Shown in pieces: positions 1 to 8,167 of a stretch of 64,000 bases of DNA. The notes under the pieces were generated by a model. It did no database searches. It was not told where the DNA came from and worked only from the letters and a program-made list of their open reading frames with translations. Both the position numbers and the translations under genes were made by a program. This DNA comes from Paracoccaceae bacterium. Its GTDB lineage: Bacteria; Pseudomonadota; Alphaproteobacteria; Rhodobacterales; Rhodobacteraceae. Each line of letters starts with the position of its first letter. Position 1 is the stretch's first letter. Location of the stretch: assembly GCA_014879735.1 (NCBI GenBank), contig JACSRN010000076.1:1-64000 (forward strand). Reading direction: 5' to 3'.

Positions 1-399
1 GGCGGCGATATCGCCGCCACCCCTGCCGCCCGTCGTGCTGCACAGATAGGCCATGTGATCCTTCAGATAGCCCGCCATCGGGTCGCGCCATTCGGGCGAG
101 GTGTCGATCATCTGCTCGGCAGTGTAGAACAGGTAGTCGACATAGGCGGAATAGGCGGCGATCTGCGCCGGCTCTTCCAAGGTGCAGAAATCGGCGGTGG
201 CCAGTTCCGGCTTTTGCACGGTCAGGTTCAGGAATTCGCGGTAGATCTCGCGCGCGGTCTGATCGCGCTGGATGCGGTCGGCAGCGGCGATCTGCCAGGG
301 GACGACGACCAGCACCGACAGTGCCGCGAAGGCCGTCGCAAGTGCGGCCAGGGCCCCGAGGCGTTCGGCGTTGCGGCTGAGCCAGTCCTGCAAGATCAC
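1..399 (-). CDS. Small membrane-anchored protein, partial (C-terminus outside window)
   Basis: The reading frame is open from a GTG at 399-397 to the window edge (133 codons, no stop). After about 14 residues there is one hydrophobic stretch (roughly residues 15-36, alternating Leu/Ala/Val) that reads as a single membrane anchor. The rest is acidic and aromatic and should sit on one side of the membrane. The GTG overlaps the TGA of the deiminase gene upstream on the same strand (GTGA), so the two are probably translationally coupled and this is the sixth gene of the polyamine-type transporter operon. I do not recognise the family and assign no function. The overlapping start and clean coding pattern make it very likely a real gene. 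Confidence 0.65.
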   Translation of the reverse strand, partial: MILQDWLSRNAERLGALAALATAFAALSVLVVVPWQIAAADRIQRDQTAREIYREFLNLTVQKPELATADFCTLEEPAQIAAYSAYVDYLFYTAEQMIDTSPEWRDPMAGYLKDHMAYLCSTTGGRGGGDIAA

Positions 400-1499
400 A
401 CCTTCGGTTGCTCGTGGGTGGCGCAGTGGATGCCTCCGCCCACCTCGCCCACGGCGTCGATGTCGAGCATCACGATCTCGCGGCCGGGGTAGAGATCGGC
501 CAGGATCGCCGCAGCCTCGGCATCCGCAGCGGCATCGCCGAATTCGGCGGCAATCACCGCGCCGTTGCAGACGTAGTAATTGACATAGGAAGACACGAAA
601 TCCGGGCTGTCGACGCGGATGTCCTGCGGCTCTGGCAGAAGTGTCAGATCCAACCGGCGGCCCTGGGCATCGGTCGCCGCCGTCAGGATGTCGCGGGTCT
701 GGAAGGCGGCCACCGACCAGGGATCTTCGGGGTCGATCGCATCGCCCATCTGGATCACGATCCGACCGGGCCCAACGAACCGCGCCAGCGCGTCGATGTG
801 GTAATCGGTGATGTCGGCGCCCCGGATGCCGGGGGCCCAGATCATCTTTTCAGCGCCCATGGTTTCCAGCAGCAGCAATTCGACCTCTGCCTTCGACCCG
901 GGGTTGCGGTTGGAGTTGATGAAGGTGCTTTCATGGGCGATCAGCGTGCCATGGCCATCGGTCTCCACCCCGCCGGCCTCGCCCACCAGGCCGGCGTCGA
1001 ACACCGGCAGGCCCAGTCGCTCGGTCACTCTGGCGGCGATCCTGCCATCATGGTCATGGACCTGCTTGCCGCCCCAACCGTTGAAGTTGAACTGCGTCAC
1101 CGCCAGCCCGCCGCGACCATCGACGACGAAGGAGGGCCCGGAATCGCGGCACCACAGATCGTCGGTCGGGATGTCCCACAACTCGACATTGCCCGAAACC
1201 CGCTTGCGGATCGCCCGGTGATGCTCGGCGGCGGCCAGCATCACCACCGGCTCGAATCCGGCAACCGCATTGGCGATATCGGCGATGGTCGCCTGCAGAT
1301 CGGCCAGAAAGGCCGCGTCGTCATGCACCTGGCGGTTTACCGGCCATTGCATGAAGGTGCGCTCGTGGGGGTCGGTTTCCTCGGGATACCAGAAGCCCGC
1401 GGCACGGGCAGAGCCGCCGGCACGGGCCGCCCCCGGCCGCAAGATCGACATCCCCCCCACCGCAGCCGAGGCGCGAAAGAACGAACGGCGTGTCATCAT
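396..1499 (-). CDS. Agmatine deiminase / peptidylarginine deiminase family protein with Tat signal
   Basis: This 367-aa protein has the hallmarks of the agmatine deiminase (guanidino-group-modifying) family: FNFNGWGGK, VETDGHGT followed by NSNRNPG, HIDALARFV, and a C-terminal GGGIHCATHEQP holding the catalytic Cys (about residue 359). Family members hydrolyse agmatine to N-carbamoylputrescine and ammonia, or act on other arginine-like groups. I chose the start at 1499 because it places a twin-arginine motif (TRRSFF) at residues 3-8 followed by an Ala-rich hydrophobic run. A start at 1526 would only add nine residues. Export by Tat is unusual, since classical AguA is cytoplasmic. The gene follows a spermidine/putrescine-type ABC importer on the same strand (112-bp gap), so a periplasmic enzyme that converts a guanidino compound before uptake is plausible. 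The exact substrate is not shown. Confidence 0.85.
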   Translation of the reverse strand: MMTRRSFFRASAAVGGMSILRPGAARAGGSARAAGFWYPEETDPHERTFMQWPVNRQVHDDAAFLADLQATIADIANAVAGFEPVVMLAAAEHHRAIRKRVSGNVELWDIPTDDLWCRDSGPSFVVDGRGGLAVTQFNFNGWGGKQVHDHDGRIAARVTERLGLPVFDAGLVGEAGGVETDGHGTLIAHESTFINSNRNPGSKAEVELLLLETMGAEKMIWAPGIRGADITDYHIDALARFVGPGRIVIQMGDAIDPEDPWSVAAFQTRDILTAATDAQGRRLDLTLLPEPQDIRVDSPDFVSSYVNYYVCNGAVIAAEFGDAAADAEAAAILADLYPGREIVMLDIDAVGEVGGGIHCATHEQPKV

Positions 1500-1610
1500 G
1501 GATCGTCTCGCCCCGAGCCCTGTCATCGTGGCAATCTACACGCCAATTCCGGCAGTCGGAAGGTCCGTGCAATGCAGGCATCGCGCAGACCCCGGCCGCA
1601 GAACAACCAG

Positions 1611-2408
1611 TCAGAAGCGGAGCGAGCGCAGACCCACCGTCCGGTCGACGATCAGCACGGCGACGAAGGTGATGAAGATGCTGACCGTTGCCACCGCCGC
1701 CGCCGTCGGGTCGAAGTTGAAGCGAAGATAGTCGAACAGTTCCAGCGGCAGCGTATTGTTGCCCACCGATTTCAGCAGCAGCGAGATGTTGAAGATGTCG
1801 AACGAGATCACGAAGGCGAAAAGGCAGCCGGTGATCAGCCCGGGTTTGATTGCCGGCAGGGTGATGCGACGGAAGGTCAGCCAGCGCCCGGCACCAAGGC
1901 TGCGCGCGGCCTCTTCCTGCGACCTGTCGAAGTTGAACAGCGCCGAGGCCACGTTCAGGAAGACATAGGGGAAGGTCACGACGATATGGCCGACCTGGAT
2001 CGCAACGGAATACTGGTTGCCGATGCCGATCTCGAAGAAGAAGAACAGCAGCGCGATGGCGGTCAGGATTTCCGGCACCAGAAGCGGGCCGACCATCAGC
2101 ACCCGCAGCGGGTTGGCCAGCCGCGGCGAAGCAAAATGCGCGACATAGATTGCGGCCAGCGTGCCGATCACCCCGTTCACCAGCGCCGAGACCAGCGCCA
2201 GCCGGAAGGAATGCGCGGCGGCATCGTAAAAGCGGCTGTTGGCGAACAGGGTCTCGAACCAGCGCAGCGAGACGCCTTCCATCGGCAGGGCAAGAAACTC
2301 TCCGCCCGAAAAGGACATCAGCACCACAAGCAGGATGGGCGACATCAGGAACACGTAGATCAGCACGAGGATCGCGGTATAGACATAGTCCCACAGGGTC
2401 TTGCGCAT
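1611..2408 (-). CDS. ABC transporter permease, PotC type
   Basis: This 265-aa inner-membrane permease begins MRKTLWDYVYTAILVLIYVF and has about six hydrophobic segments. The EAA loop that contacts the ATPase is visible as EEAARSLGAGRWLTFRRITLP. The family (binding-protein-dependent transport permeases of the polyamine type) forms the channel together with the permease encoded just upstream. Start 2408 lies 2 bp after the stop of that upstream gene (2411), which fits tight translational coupling. The next gene downstream is the deiminase after a 111-bp gap. Spermidine/putrescine-type compounds are the likely cargo by family, but specificity cannot be read from the permease. Confidence 0.9.
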   Translation of the reverse strand: MRKTLWDYVYTAILVLIYVFLMSPILLVVLMSFSGGEFLALPMEGVSLRWFETLFANSRFYDAAAHSFRLALVSALVNGVIGTLAAIYVAHFASPRLANPLRVLMVGPLLVPEILTAIALLFFFFEIGIGNQYSVAIQVGHIVVTFPYVFLNVASALFNFDRSQEEAARSLGAGRWLTFRRITLPAIKPGLITGCLFAFVISFDIFNISLLLKSVGNNTLPLELFDYLRFNFDPTAAAVATVSIFITFVAVLIVDRTVGLRSLRF

Positions 2409-2410
2409 GG

Positions 2411-3298
2411 TCAGGGCAGCCTCCTCATGGCGCGGGCCGTCAGGCGCAGATAGACGGCGATCACCGAAAGGGTGATCGCGGCCATGAAGATGGCCAGTGC
2501 CGCGCCGGCCGGCCAGCGGAAGCTGTCGACCAGATATTGCACCACCAGAACCGCCATCGTCCGGCCCTGACTGCCGCCCAGCATGGCCGGCGTGACATAG
2601 GCCGAGATCGACAGCACGAAGACAAGGATCGAGCCGGCCTGGATCCCCGGCATCGACAGCGGCAGCGTCACGCGCAGGAAGGTCTGCAGCCGCGAGGCGC
2701 CGAGCGAGCGGCCGGCCATTGCAACCTCGGGGTTGATGGCCTGGAGGTTGCCCAGCAGCGGCAAGATCACGAAGGGCAGGAAAACATGGATCAGGCCGAT
2801 GGTGACGCCAAGAGGCGTGTTCAGCAGCTGGATCGGACGGTCGATCAGCCCGGCCCATTTCAGCGCATTGTTTGCCACCCCGCCATTCGACAGGATGATC
2901 AGCCAGGCAAAGGTGCGGACCACCAGCCCCACCAGAAGCGGCGAGATCACGAAGATGTAGAGCACGCTTGCCCAGCGACTGCGGGTGCGGGCAAGATGAT
3001 AGGCAACCGGATAGCCCAGCAGCAGCGTGACCACGGTCACGATCAGTCCGGTGCGCAGGGTGCGCCAGACGATGCCCCAGATGAACGGATCGGCGATCAC
3101 CGTCGTGTAATGTTCAAGGGTGAAGCCATCGCCATAGACCGCCCGGGTCGAGGCCTCGCGAAAGCTCATCACCACGATTGAGACATAGGGCAGGACGAGA
3201 AAGCAGACGAGCAGAACCAGCGCCGGCAGGATCAGCCACCACACCGGGCGCTGTGCGCCCCCGCGGCTGGCAATGGCGGGGGAAGGGGCGCCAGTCAT
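2411..3298 (-). CDS. ABC transporter permease, PotB type
   Basis: This 295-aa permease has a short cytoplasmic N-terminus and then about six membrane segments starting near residue 20 (VWWLILPALVLLVCFLVLPY). The EAA motif reads EVAMAGRSLGASRLQTFLRVTLP. It pairs with the PotC-type permease downstream to make the membrane pore of a polyamine/opine-class importer. Its ATG overlaps the stop of the ATPase gene (ATGA at 3298-3295), a classic operon junction. Length and order (ATPase, permease 1, permease 2) are standard for this transporter class. Confidence 0.9.
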   Translation of the reverse strand: MTGAPSPAIASRGGAQRPVWWLILPALVLLVCFLVLPYVSIVVMSFREASTRAVYGDGFTLEHYTTVIADPFIWGIVWRTLRTGLIVTVVTLLLGYPVAYHLARTRSRWASVLYIFVISPLLVGLVVRTFAWLIILSNGGVANNALKWAGLIDRPIQLLNTPLGVTIGLIHVFLPFVILPLLGNLQAINPEVAMAGRSLGASRLQTFLRVTLPLSMPGIQAGSILVFVLSISAYVTPAMLGGSQGRTMAVLVVQYLVDSFRWPAGAALAIFMAAITLSVIAVYLRLTARAMRRLP

Positions 3299-4359
3299 GC
3301 CGGGATAGCCCAGGCCTGGCGCGCGTCAAAGCCGATGATGACGGCGGCACCCGCCCCCAGCGGAGAATCGGCGCGGACATTGGTGGTGAACGCCGTGCCG
3401 CCCGCAGATTCGATTCCCAGGATGCAGCCGTCGCCCTGATAGACCGACTTGACCACCCGGCCGGCCAGCATATTGGCCGCCGGGACAGCGGTGCCGCCGC
3501 CGGGGTCGGTGGTGATGTTCTCGGGTCGGATCATCACCCGGACCTCGCCCGAAAGACCATCGGGGCCGAGGCTGCGGATCGGCCCCTCGGCGGTTTCGAC
3601 CAGATAGGTGTCGTTTTCGCGCCCGGCGACACGGCCCGGCACGGTATTCGACTGGCCGATGAACCCCGCGACCATCTGCGAAGCCGGGCGTTCGTAGATC
3701 TCGCGCGGCGGGCCGCACTGTTCGATCACGCCGCGGTTCATCACCACGATGCGGTCCGACATCACCATGGCCTCGCTCTGGTCATGGGTGACATAGATCG
3801 TGGTGATGCCGACGCGCCGCTGCAGGTCGCGGATGAAGAAGCGCATGTCGTCGCGCAGGCTGGCGTCGAGATTGGCCAGCGGCTCGTCCAGCAGAAGGAC
3901 GGACGGCTCGATCACCAGCGCCCGCGCCAATGCCACGCGCTGCTGCTGGCCGCCGGACAGTTCGCGCGGGAAGCGCTTCTCAAAGCCGGTCAGCCGCACC
4001 ATTTCGAGAACGGCGGCAATGCGGCGGGCCCGGTCGGCCGCTGCGATCTTGCGCACCTCCAGCCCGAAGGACAGGTTTTCCGTCACCGTCATATGCGGGA
4101 AAAGCGCGTAGGACTGGAACACCATGCCCAGATCCCGATGCTCGGGCATGGCCCGCGTCATGTCGCGGCTGCCGAAGAAGATCGTGCCCTGGTCGACGGT
4201 TTCAAACCCGGCGATGCAGCGCAGGGTCGTGGTCTTGCCGCAGCCCGAAGGGCCCAGCAACGAGACGAATTCCCCCTGCGCGATATCAAGGTCGATGTTC
4301 CGCAGGACCTGCACCGCGCCATAGAACTTGTTGATCCTGTCCAGCCGTAGCGTGGTCAT
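3295..4359 (-). CDS. ABC transporter ATP-binding protein, PotA type
   Basis: This 354-aa ATPase energises the importer. Walker A GPSGCGKTT is at residues 36-44, the signature LSGGQQQR follows near residue 135, Walker B is LLLDEPLANLD, and the H-loop is THDQSEA. After about residue 235 comes a TOBE-type regulatory domain (VMIRPENITT, then a short beta-rich end), as in PotA/FbpC/MalK ATPases. ATG at 4359 is preferred because the nucleotide-binding fold starts directly there (MTTLRLDRINKFYG). It lies 98 bp after the binding-protein gene, a gap that holds a perfect hairpin (4413-4435). Confidence 0.93.
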   Translation of the reverse strand: MTTLRLDRINKFYGAVQVLRNIDLDIAQGEFVSLLGPSGCGKTTTLRCIAGFETVDQGTIFFGSRDMTRAMPEHRDLGMVFQSYALFPHMTVTENLSFGLEVRKIAAADRARRIAAVLEMVRLTGFEKRFPRELSGGQQQRVALARALVIEPSVLLLDEPLANLDASLRDDMRFFIRDLQRRVGITTIYVTHDQSEAMVMSDRIVVMNRGVIEQCGPPREIYERPASQMVAGFIGQSNTVPGRVAGRENDTYLVETAEGPIRSLGPDGLSGEVRVMIRPENITTDPGGGTAVPAANMLAGRVVKSVYQGDGCILGIESAGGTAFTTNVRADSPLGAGAAVIIGFDARQAWAIPA

Positions 4360-4412
4360 GCGCCTGCCCCGTGTCGCGTGTCGCTGTGATCGTGAAGGAA
4401 GGGCAGGCAGAA

Positions 4413-4435
4413 ACGCGGCCGGGTGGCGGCCGCGT
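4413..4435 (-). promoter_or_regulatory. Perfect stem-loop between binding-protein and ATPase genes
   Basis: ACGCGGCCG and CGGCCGCGT form a perfect 9-bp stem with a GGTGG loop and no U-tract. It sits just downstream of the solute-binding protein gene in the direction of transcription. By analogy with malE-malF and other importer operons, it could protect the upstream mRNA from 3' decay or attenuate transcription, so that the binding protein is made in excess. The structure is seen directly; the function is inferred. Confidence 0.6.
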
Positions 4436-4457
4436 CCCTGCGCCCGGGATGCCTGGT

Positions 4458-5489
4458 TCAGCCGATCTCGCGGTTCCAGCGATCGGCCACCTCGGCTGCG
4501 ATGTCGACGTAGCTGTCCCATTCGAAGCGAACGATCTTGGACATGGCGTCGCCCTGGATCGGCAGGCGGGGCTTCAGCGCATCGCTGACCACGGCCTCGC
4601 GGTTGGCGGGCGAGGTATAGAACACATCGGCCATGTTCGACTGTACCTGCGGATCGAGCAGGTAGTTGATATAGGCATGGGCTTCGTCCTTGCGGTCGCC
4701 GGTGGCCACGATGTTGAAGCTTTGCTCGTAGCTGAGCACACCCTCGGTCGGGACGACGATCTCGACCGGGGCGCCCTTGTCCTGAAGCATCAGGATTTCG
4801 GTCCAGTCGACCGGCGCGATGGCGACATCGCCGCGCATCAGCGAGGCGGCGACCTCGCCGCTCCACGAAGCCTGGGTGAAAGGCAGGAGTTCCTTCACCT
4901 TGGCAAAGGCGGTGTCCATGTCGGTGTCGCCCGAACCGAACAGCTTGCCGGTCATCCGCAGGAAAAGCTGCGCCCCGGTGTTGCCGATCTGATAAAGACC
5001 GATGCGGCCGGCGAATTCCGGGTTGTCCCACAGATCGGTCCAGGCCTTGGGCGGCGTCTGGACCATATCGGTGCGATAGGCCAGCCCGATCGGCGAGACG
5101 ATTGCCCGCAGGCCGGAGTTGTTCGCATTGAGAAGCCCGTCATAAAGCCCGGCGGCATTCGGGATCTTCGACATGTCCAGCGGTTCGAAGAAGCCTTCGG
5201 CGCGCAGGGTGGCGGCGATGTTCTCGTTGCCCATGAACACCGAATAGGGCGAGGCGTCGCCGCCGGCCCGGATCTTCGACACGAAATCCTTGCCAAGGCC
5301 GACGTCGATCTGCGCCGCTGTGCCGGTGGCCGCGGTAAATCCGGGAACGAGGGTTTCCTCCCAGAACTTGGCCCAGGTGCCGCCGTAGGTCGGAATGACG
5401 AAGGGCGTCTGGGCCCGCAGGCGGCCGGCGAAGGGCAGGGTGGCACTGGCCGCAGCCATGGCAGCGAGAAACTGGCGTCTTGAAGGCAT
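4458..5489 (-). CDS. Periplasmic solute-binding protein of polyamine-type ABC importer
   Basis: This 343-aa protein starts MPSRRQFLAAMAAASATLPF, a twin-arginine-like signal ending near the Ala-Gln of GRLRAQ, so the mature protein is periplasmic. The body (VIPTYGGTWAKFWEETLVPGFTAATG) is a PotD/PotF-like extracellular solute-binding fold. Such proteins capture the ligand and deliver it to the two permeases encoded downstream. Start 5489 gives the signal peptide directly at the N-terminus; longer in-frame extensions do not look like coding sequence. It is first in the operon, and its promoter lies in the divergent region shared with the GntR gene. Ligand identity (polyamine, agmatine, opine or another small cation) is not resolved. 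Confidence 0.9.
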   Translation of the reverse strand: MPSRRQFLAAMAAASATLPFAGRLRAQTPFVIPTYGGTWAKFWEETLVPGFTAATGTAAQIDVGLGKDFVSKIRAGGDASPYSVFMGNENIAATLRAEGFFEPLDMSKIPNAAGLYDGLLNANNSGLRAIVSPIGLAYRTDMVQTPPKAWTDLWDNPEFAGRIGLYQIGNTGAQLFLRMTGKLFGSGDTDMDTAFAKVKELLPFTQASWSGEVAASLMRGDVAIAPVDWTEILMLQDKGAPVEIVVPTEGVLSYEQSFNIVATGDRKDEAHAYINYLLDPQVQSNMADVFYTSPANREAVVSDALKPRLPIQGDAMSKIVRFEWDSYVDIAAEVADRWNREIG

Positions 5490-5605
5490 ATCGGTTACTC
5501 CCCCGGTTGGTCCTGGTCTGCAGGTCCGCAGACGTTTTGATATTGAGCAGTGCTGAGATGCTTCCCTGGGTCCAGGGTTGCACCCTTCGTAATGAACTGT
5601 CAACA

Positions 5606-5628
5606 ATTTCCATATTTAAATAATGGAA
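5606..5628. promoter_or_regulatory. Candidate GntR operator in divergent promoter region
   Basis: TTCCAT (5608-5613) and ATGGAA (5623-5628) are inverted arms around ATTTAAATA, itself nearly self-complementary. The left part, ATTTCCATATT at 5606-5616, recurs exactly at 10080-10090 in the next divergent promoter region, followed in both cases by an AAATA. It lies between the transporter operon (minus) and the FadR-type gene (plus). That is where an autoregulating GntR protein would be expected to bind. Confidence 0.5.
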
Positions 5629-5665
5629 TTGCCGGAGTATAAGATGCGATGGGAGTATGTTGGGC

Positions 5666-6412
5666 ATGAATGGCATCGACCGCAATCAGGGGCTGGCGCG
5701 GCAGATCGCCGAAAGCCTGCAAGACGACATCATGCAGGGCCGGTTGGGCGCTGCGCAGCGGCTGCCGTCCGAGGCCGATCTGGCCGAGCGGTTCACCGTC
5801 TCTCAACCCACGGTCCGCGAGGCGATGAAGATCCTCGCGGCCAAGAAGCTGATCCGTTCGAAGCGCGGACCCAAGGGCGGGGTCTTCGTCAATCCGCCGT
5901 CGCTGGACATTGCGGCGCAGACCCTGCACGAGACGACGAACTGGCTGGTCTCGCTGGGCGCGGTGGAACTGTCCGATATCGTGGGCGCCCGCCGCAACCT
6001 TGGCCAGATCAGCATCGAGGCCGCCTGTGCCCATGCCACCCGCGAGGATCACAAGCGAATCGAGGCGGCACTGCTGGAACTGGACCATACCGAGATCTCG
6101 GACGAGGGGTTCTGCCAGCTGGAGGTCGAGTTCCATCAGGCCGTCGCCGCCGCGAACCCCAATGCGCTGCTGCGGCTGGTCATGGTGATGGTGAACCAGT
6201 CGCTGATTCCGGCGGCGAACATGATCTCGTTCCAGTTCCGCCAGCGCGACAAGGTGGTGGCGCTGCAGCGGCAGATCTTCTCGGCGATCCTGGCGCGCGA
6301 CACGGCCGCCGCGGTTTCCGCCTTCGACGCGCTGATCGACTATCAGAGCGAGGTTTACAACATGGCTATCGAGCAGCGGGCGGCCAAGCAGGCTGCCGCG
6401 GCGGATGGCTGA
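5666..6412 (+). CDS. FadR-subfamily GntR transcriptional regulator
   Basis: This regulator of about 248 aa has a winged helix at residues 10-75 (QRLPSEADLAERFTVSQPTVREAMKILAAKKLI, then KRGPKGGVFV) and an all-helical FCD ligand-binding domain after about residue 95. The FCD metal/ligand histidine is seen in EVEFHQAV. Family members usually repress neighbouring catabolic or uptake genes and are released by a carboxylate ligand. An ATG at 5657 is possible, but GGGAG at 5651-5655 is only one base from it and ten bases from the ATG at 5666, so I prefer 5666. It is divergent from the polyamine-type importer and 21 bp ahead of an acyl-CoA ligase, so it may control both sides. Confidence 0.9.
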   Translation: MNGIDRNQGLARQIAESLQDDIMQGRLGAAQRLPSEADLAERFTVSQPTVREAMKILAAKKLIRSKRGPKGGVFVNPPSLDIAAQTLHETTNWLVSLGAVELSDIVGARRNLGQISIEAACAHATREDHKRIEAALLELDHTEISDEGFCQLEVEFHQAVAAANPNALLRLVMVMVNQSLIPAANMISFQFRQRDKVVALQRQIFSAILARDTAAAVSAFDALIDYQSEVYNMAIEQRAAKQAAAADG

Positions 6413-6433
6413 AAGCGGCGGGCGGGGCAGGGG

Positions 6434-8161
6434 ATGGTGCATCCGGCAGCGGGCGATGCAGCGGGGCTGATTCTGGACCGGCGGCCCGACGGCGCGCTGC
6501 GGCTGGTCTCTGCGGTGCCGCTGCCCGACGACCGCCCCGATATTGCCGTACGGTTGCGGCACTGGGCGGCGGCCGATCCCGGCCGGCCGTTGATGACGGT
6601 CGCATCCGGCCAGGGGCGTGAGATCGTGAGCTATGGCGAGGCGCTGCATGCGGCGCGGGCGCTGCACGGGTCGCTGGCGGCGGTGGGGCTGAAACCGGGC
6701 GCGCGGGTTGCCACGCTGCTGGCGGCCGGGCGCGAGGCGCTTGTTCTGCGGCTGGCCTGCCTGTTGGGCAATCTGGTCCATGTCACCTTGCCGCCGCGCC
6801 CGTTCCGCGATCTGCAGGCCGTTCCGCCCGACACCGGCGAGGCGGAACGGATCTGGCGCATGGTGCGGCCCGATCTGCTGATCCTGCCAGCCGGCTCGGC
6901 GATGCCCGGCGGGGGGCTGGCACGGCGACTGGCCGATCTGCCGCCCGCCCCGCCCCTGCCGGATTGCGATGGCCGCCCCGCGGACTGGACGGCGATCTTC
7001 TTCACCGCCGGCAGCACCGGCGCCCCCAAGGGGGTGCCGATCACCCGGGGAATGATCGCGTCCTGCCAGGCGGCCTGCGTGGCGGTCTGGCCCTTCCTTG
7101 CCGAACGCCCGCCGGTGCTGATCGACTGGATGCCGTGGAACCATGTGTTCGGCGGATTGGACAACCTGTTCAAGATCATCTGGAACGGCGGCACGCTGCA
7201 TCTGATGCCGCCGCCCCTGGCCGATGGCGACGACACCCTGATCGCCCTGATGGAGGAGGTGCGCCCGACATTGATGATCGGGGTGCCGCTGGGGCTGCGG
7301 CTGATGCTCGATGCGGGTGCCGTGGATCCTGCCCGGCTGGCGCGCGGTTGTACCCGGCTGGGTGACATCTTCATTGCCGGGGCGGCGATGGACCCTGCGC
7401 TCTGGGACCGGCTTCAGGCCTTTCGCACCGAAATGGCCGACGTCCATGGTCGGCCGATCCGCCTGCTGTCGGGCTATGGCGCGACAGAGGCCGCCTCGAC
7501 CATGTGCCTGGTGCCGGGGCCGGTCTCGGGGCCGGGCTGGCTGGGCTGGCCCTTGCCGGGCCATGAGATGGCCCTGGTCGATACCGAGGGCGGCAGCGAG
7601 CTGCGCTTTCGCGGGCCGAATCTGGCGCCCTGCTACCTGGGCGAGGACGGGCCGTTTCCCTTGCCGCTGGATGCACAGGGGTATTATTGCAGCGGCGATG
7701 CGGGGGTTCTGGACACCGATCCCGAAGAGCGGCCGATGCTGCGCTTTGATGGCCGGCTGTCGGAGGATTTCAAGCTTTCAAGCGGGATCAAGGTGCGCGC
7801 GGGGACGTTGCGTGGCGGCCTGTTGCGGCAGCTGGGGCCGGAGGTGCAGGATCTGGTGCTGGGCGGCGCGGGCCGCGAGGCGCTGGTTGCGCTGGTGTTC
7901 CCCGCAGCCGATGCCGATGCGGCGGGGCTTGTCGAACGGTTGTCACGGGGTCTTGCGGCATGGAATGCCCGGAACCCCGCCTCTTCGACCGCAATCGCGC
8001 GCTTTGCCCTGGCCACGATCCGGCCTTCGGTCGATGCGGGCGAGGTTTCGGCCAAGGGGCAGCTGGTGCAGAGCCGGATCCTGCGCAACCACGCGCCGCT
8101 GTTTGCCGCCCTGTCCGAAGGGCACATCGGCCGGGCGCCTGCGGCGGCGCCCGGCGGCTGA
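6434..8161 (+). CDS. AMP-dependent acyl/aryl-CoA synthetase (feruloyl-CoA synthetase-like)
   Basis: This 575-aa enzyme of the ANL adenylate-forming family activates a carboxylic acid to its CoA thioester through an acyl-AMP. The P-loop-like motif FTAGSTGAPKGVPITRG lies near residues 190-205, SGYGATEAAS near 345, and YYCSGDAG near 417. The stretch DFKLSSGIKV near 445 resembles feruloyl-CoA synthetases, and the catalytic Lys region is EVSAKGQLVQSR near the C-terminus. It is directly behind the GntR gene in the same direction. The enoyl-CoA hydratase converging on it, with only six bases between stops, suggests a phenylpropanoid- or fatty-acid-like side-chain route. The substrate remains a guess. 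Confidence 0.85.
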   Translation: MVHPAAGDAAGLILDRRPDGALRLVSAVPLPDDRPDIAVRLRHWAAADPGRPLMTVASGQGREIVSYGEALHAARALHGSLAAVGLKPGARVATLLAAGREALVLRLACLLGNLVHVTLPPRPFRDLQAVPPDTGEAERIWRMVRPDLLILPAGSAMPGGGLARRLADLPPAPPLPDCDGRPADWTAIFFTAGSTGAPKGVPITRGMIASCQAACVAVWPFLAERPPVLIDWMPWNHVFGGLDNLFKIIWNGGTLHLMPPPLADGDDTLIALMEEVRPTLMIGVPLGLRLMLDAGAVDPARLARGCTRLGDIFIAGAAMDPALWDRLQAFRTEMADVHGRPIRLLSGYGATEAASTMCLVPGPVSGPGWLGWPLPGHEMALVDTEGGSELRFRGPNLAPCYLGEDGPFPLPLDAQGYYCSGDAGVLDTDPEERPMLRFDGRLSEDFKLSSGIKVRAGTLRGGLLRQLGPEVQDLVLGGAGREALVALVFPAADADAAGLVERLSRGLAAWNARNPASSTAIARFALATIRPSVDAGEVSAKGQLVQSRILRNHAPLFAALSEGHIGRAPAAAPGG

Positions 8162-8167
8162 GCCGGG

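Noticed and set aside
408-2453. Long plus-strand open frame (681 codons) across the deiminase and permease genes
   Set aside because: It is antisense to two well-recognised genes. Its composition is rich in His, Gln, Arg and Asp, as typical of a mirror frame in GC-rich DNA, and no domain is seen.
5600-7564. Long minus-strand open frame (654 codons) over the GntR and ligase genes
   Set aside because: It is antisense to genes with clear domains and ribosome sites, and its protein is low-complexity His/Gln/Arg-rich.
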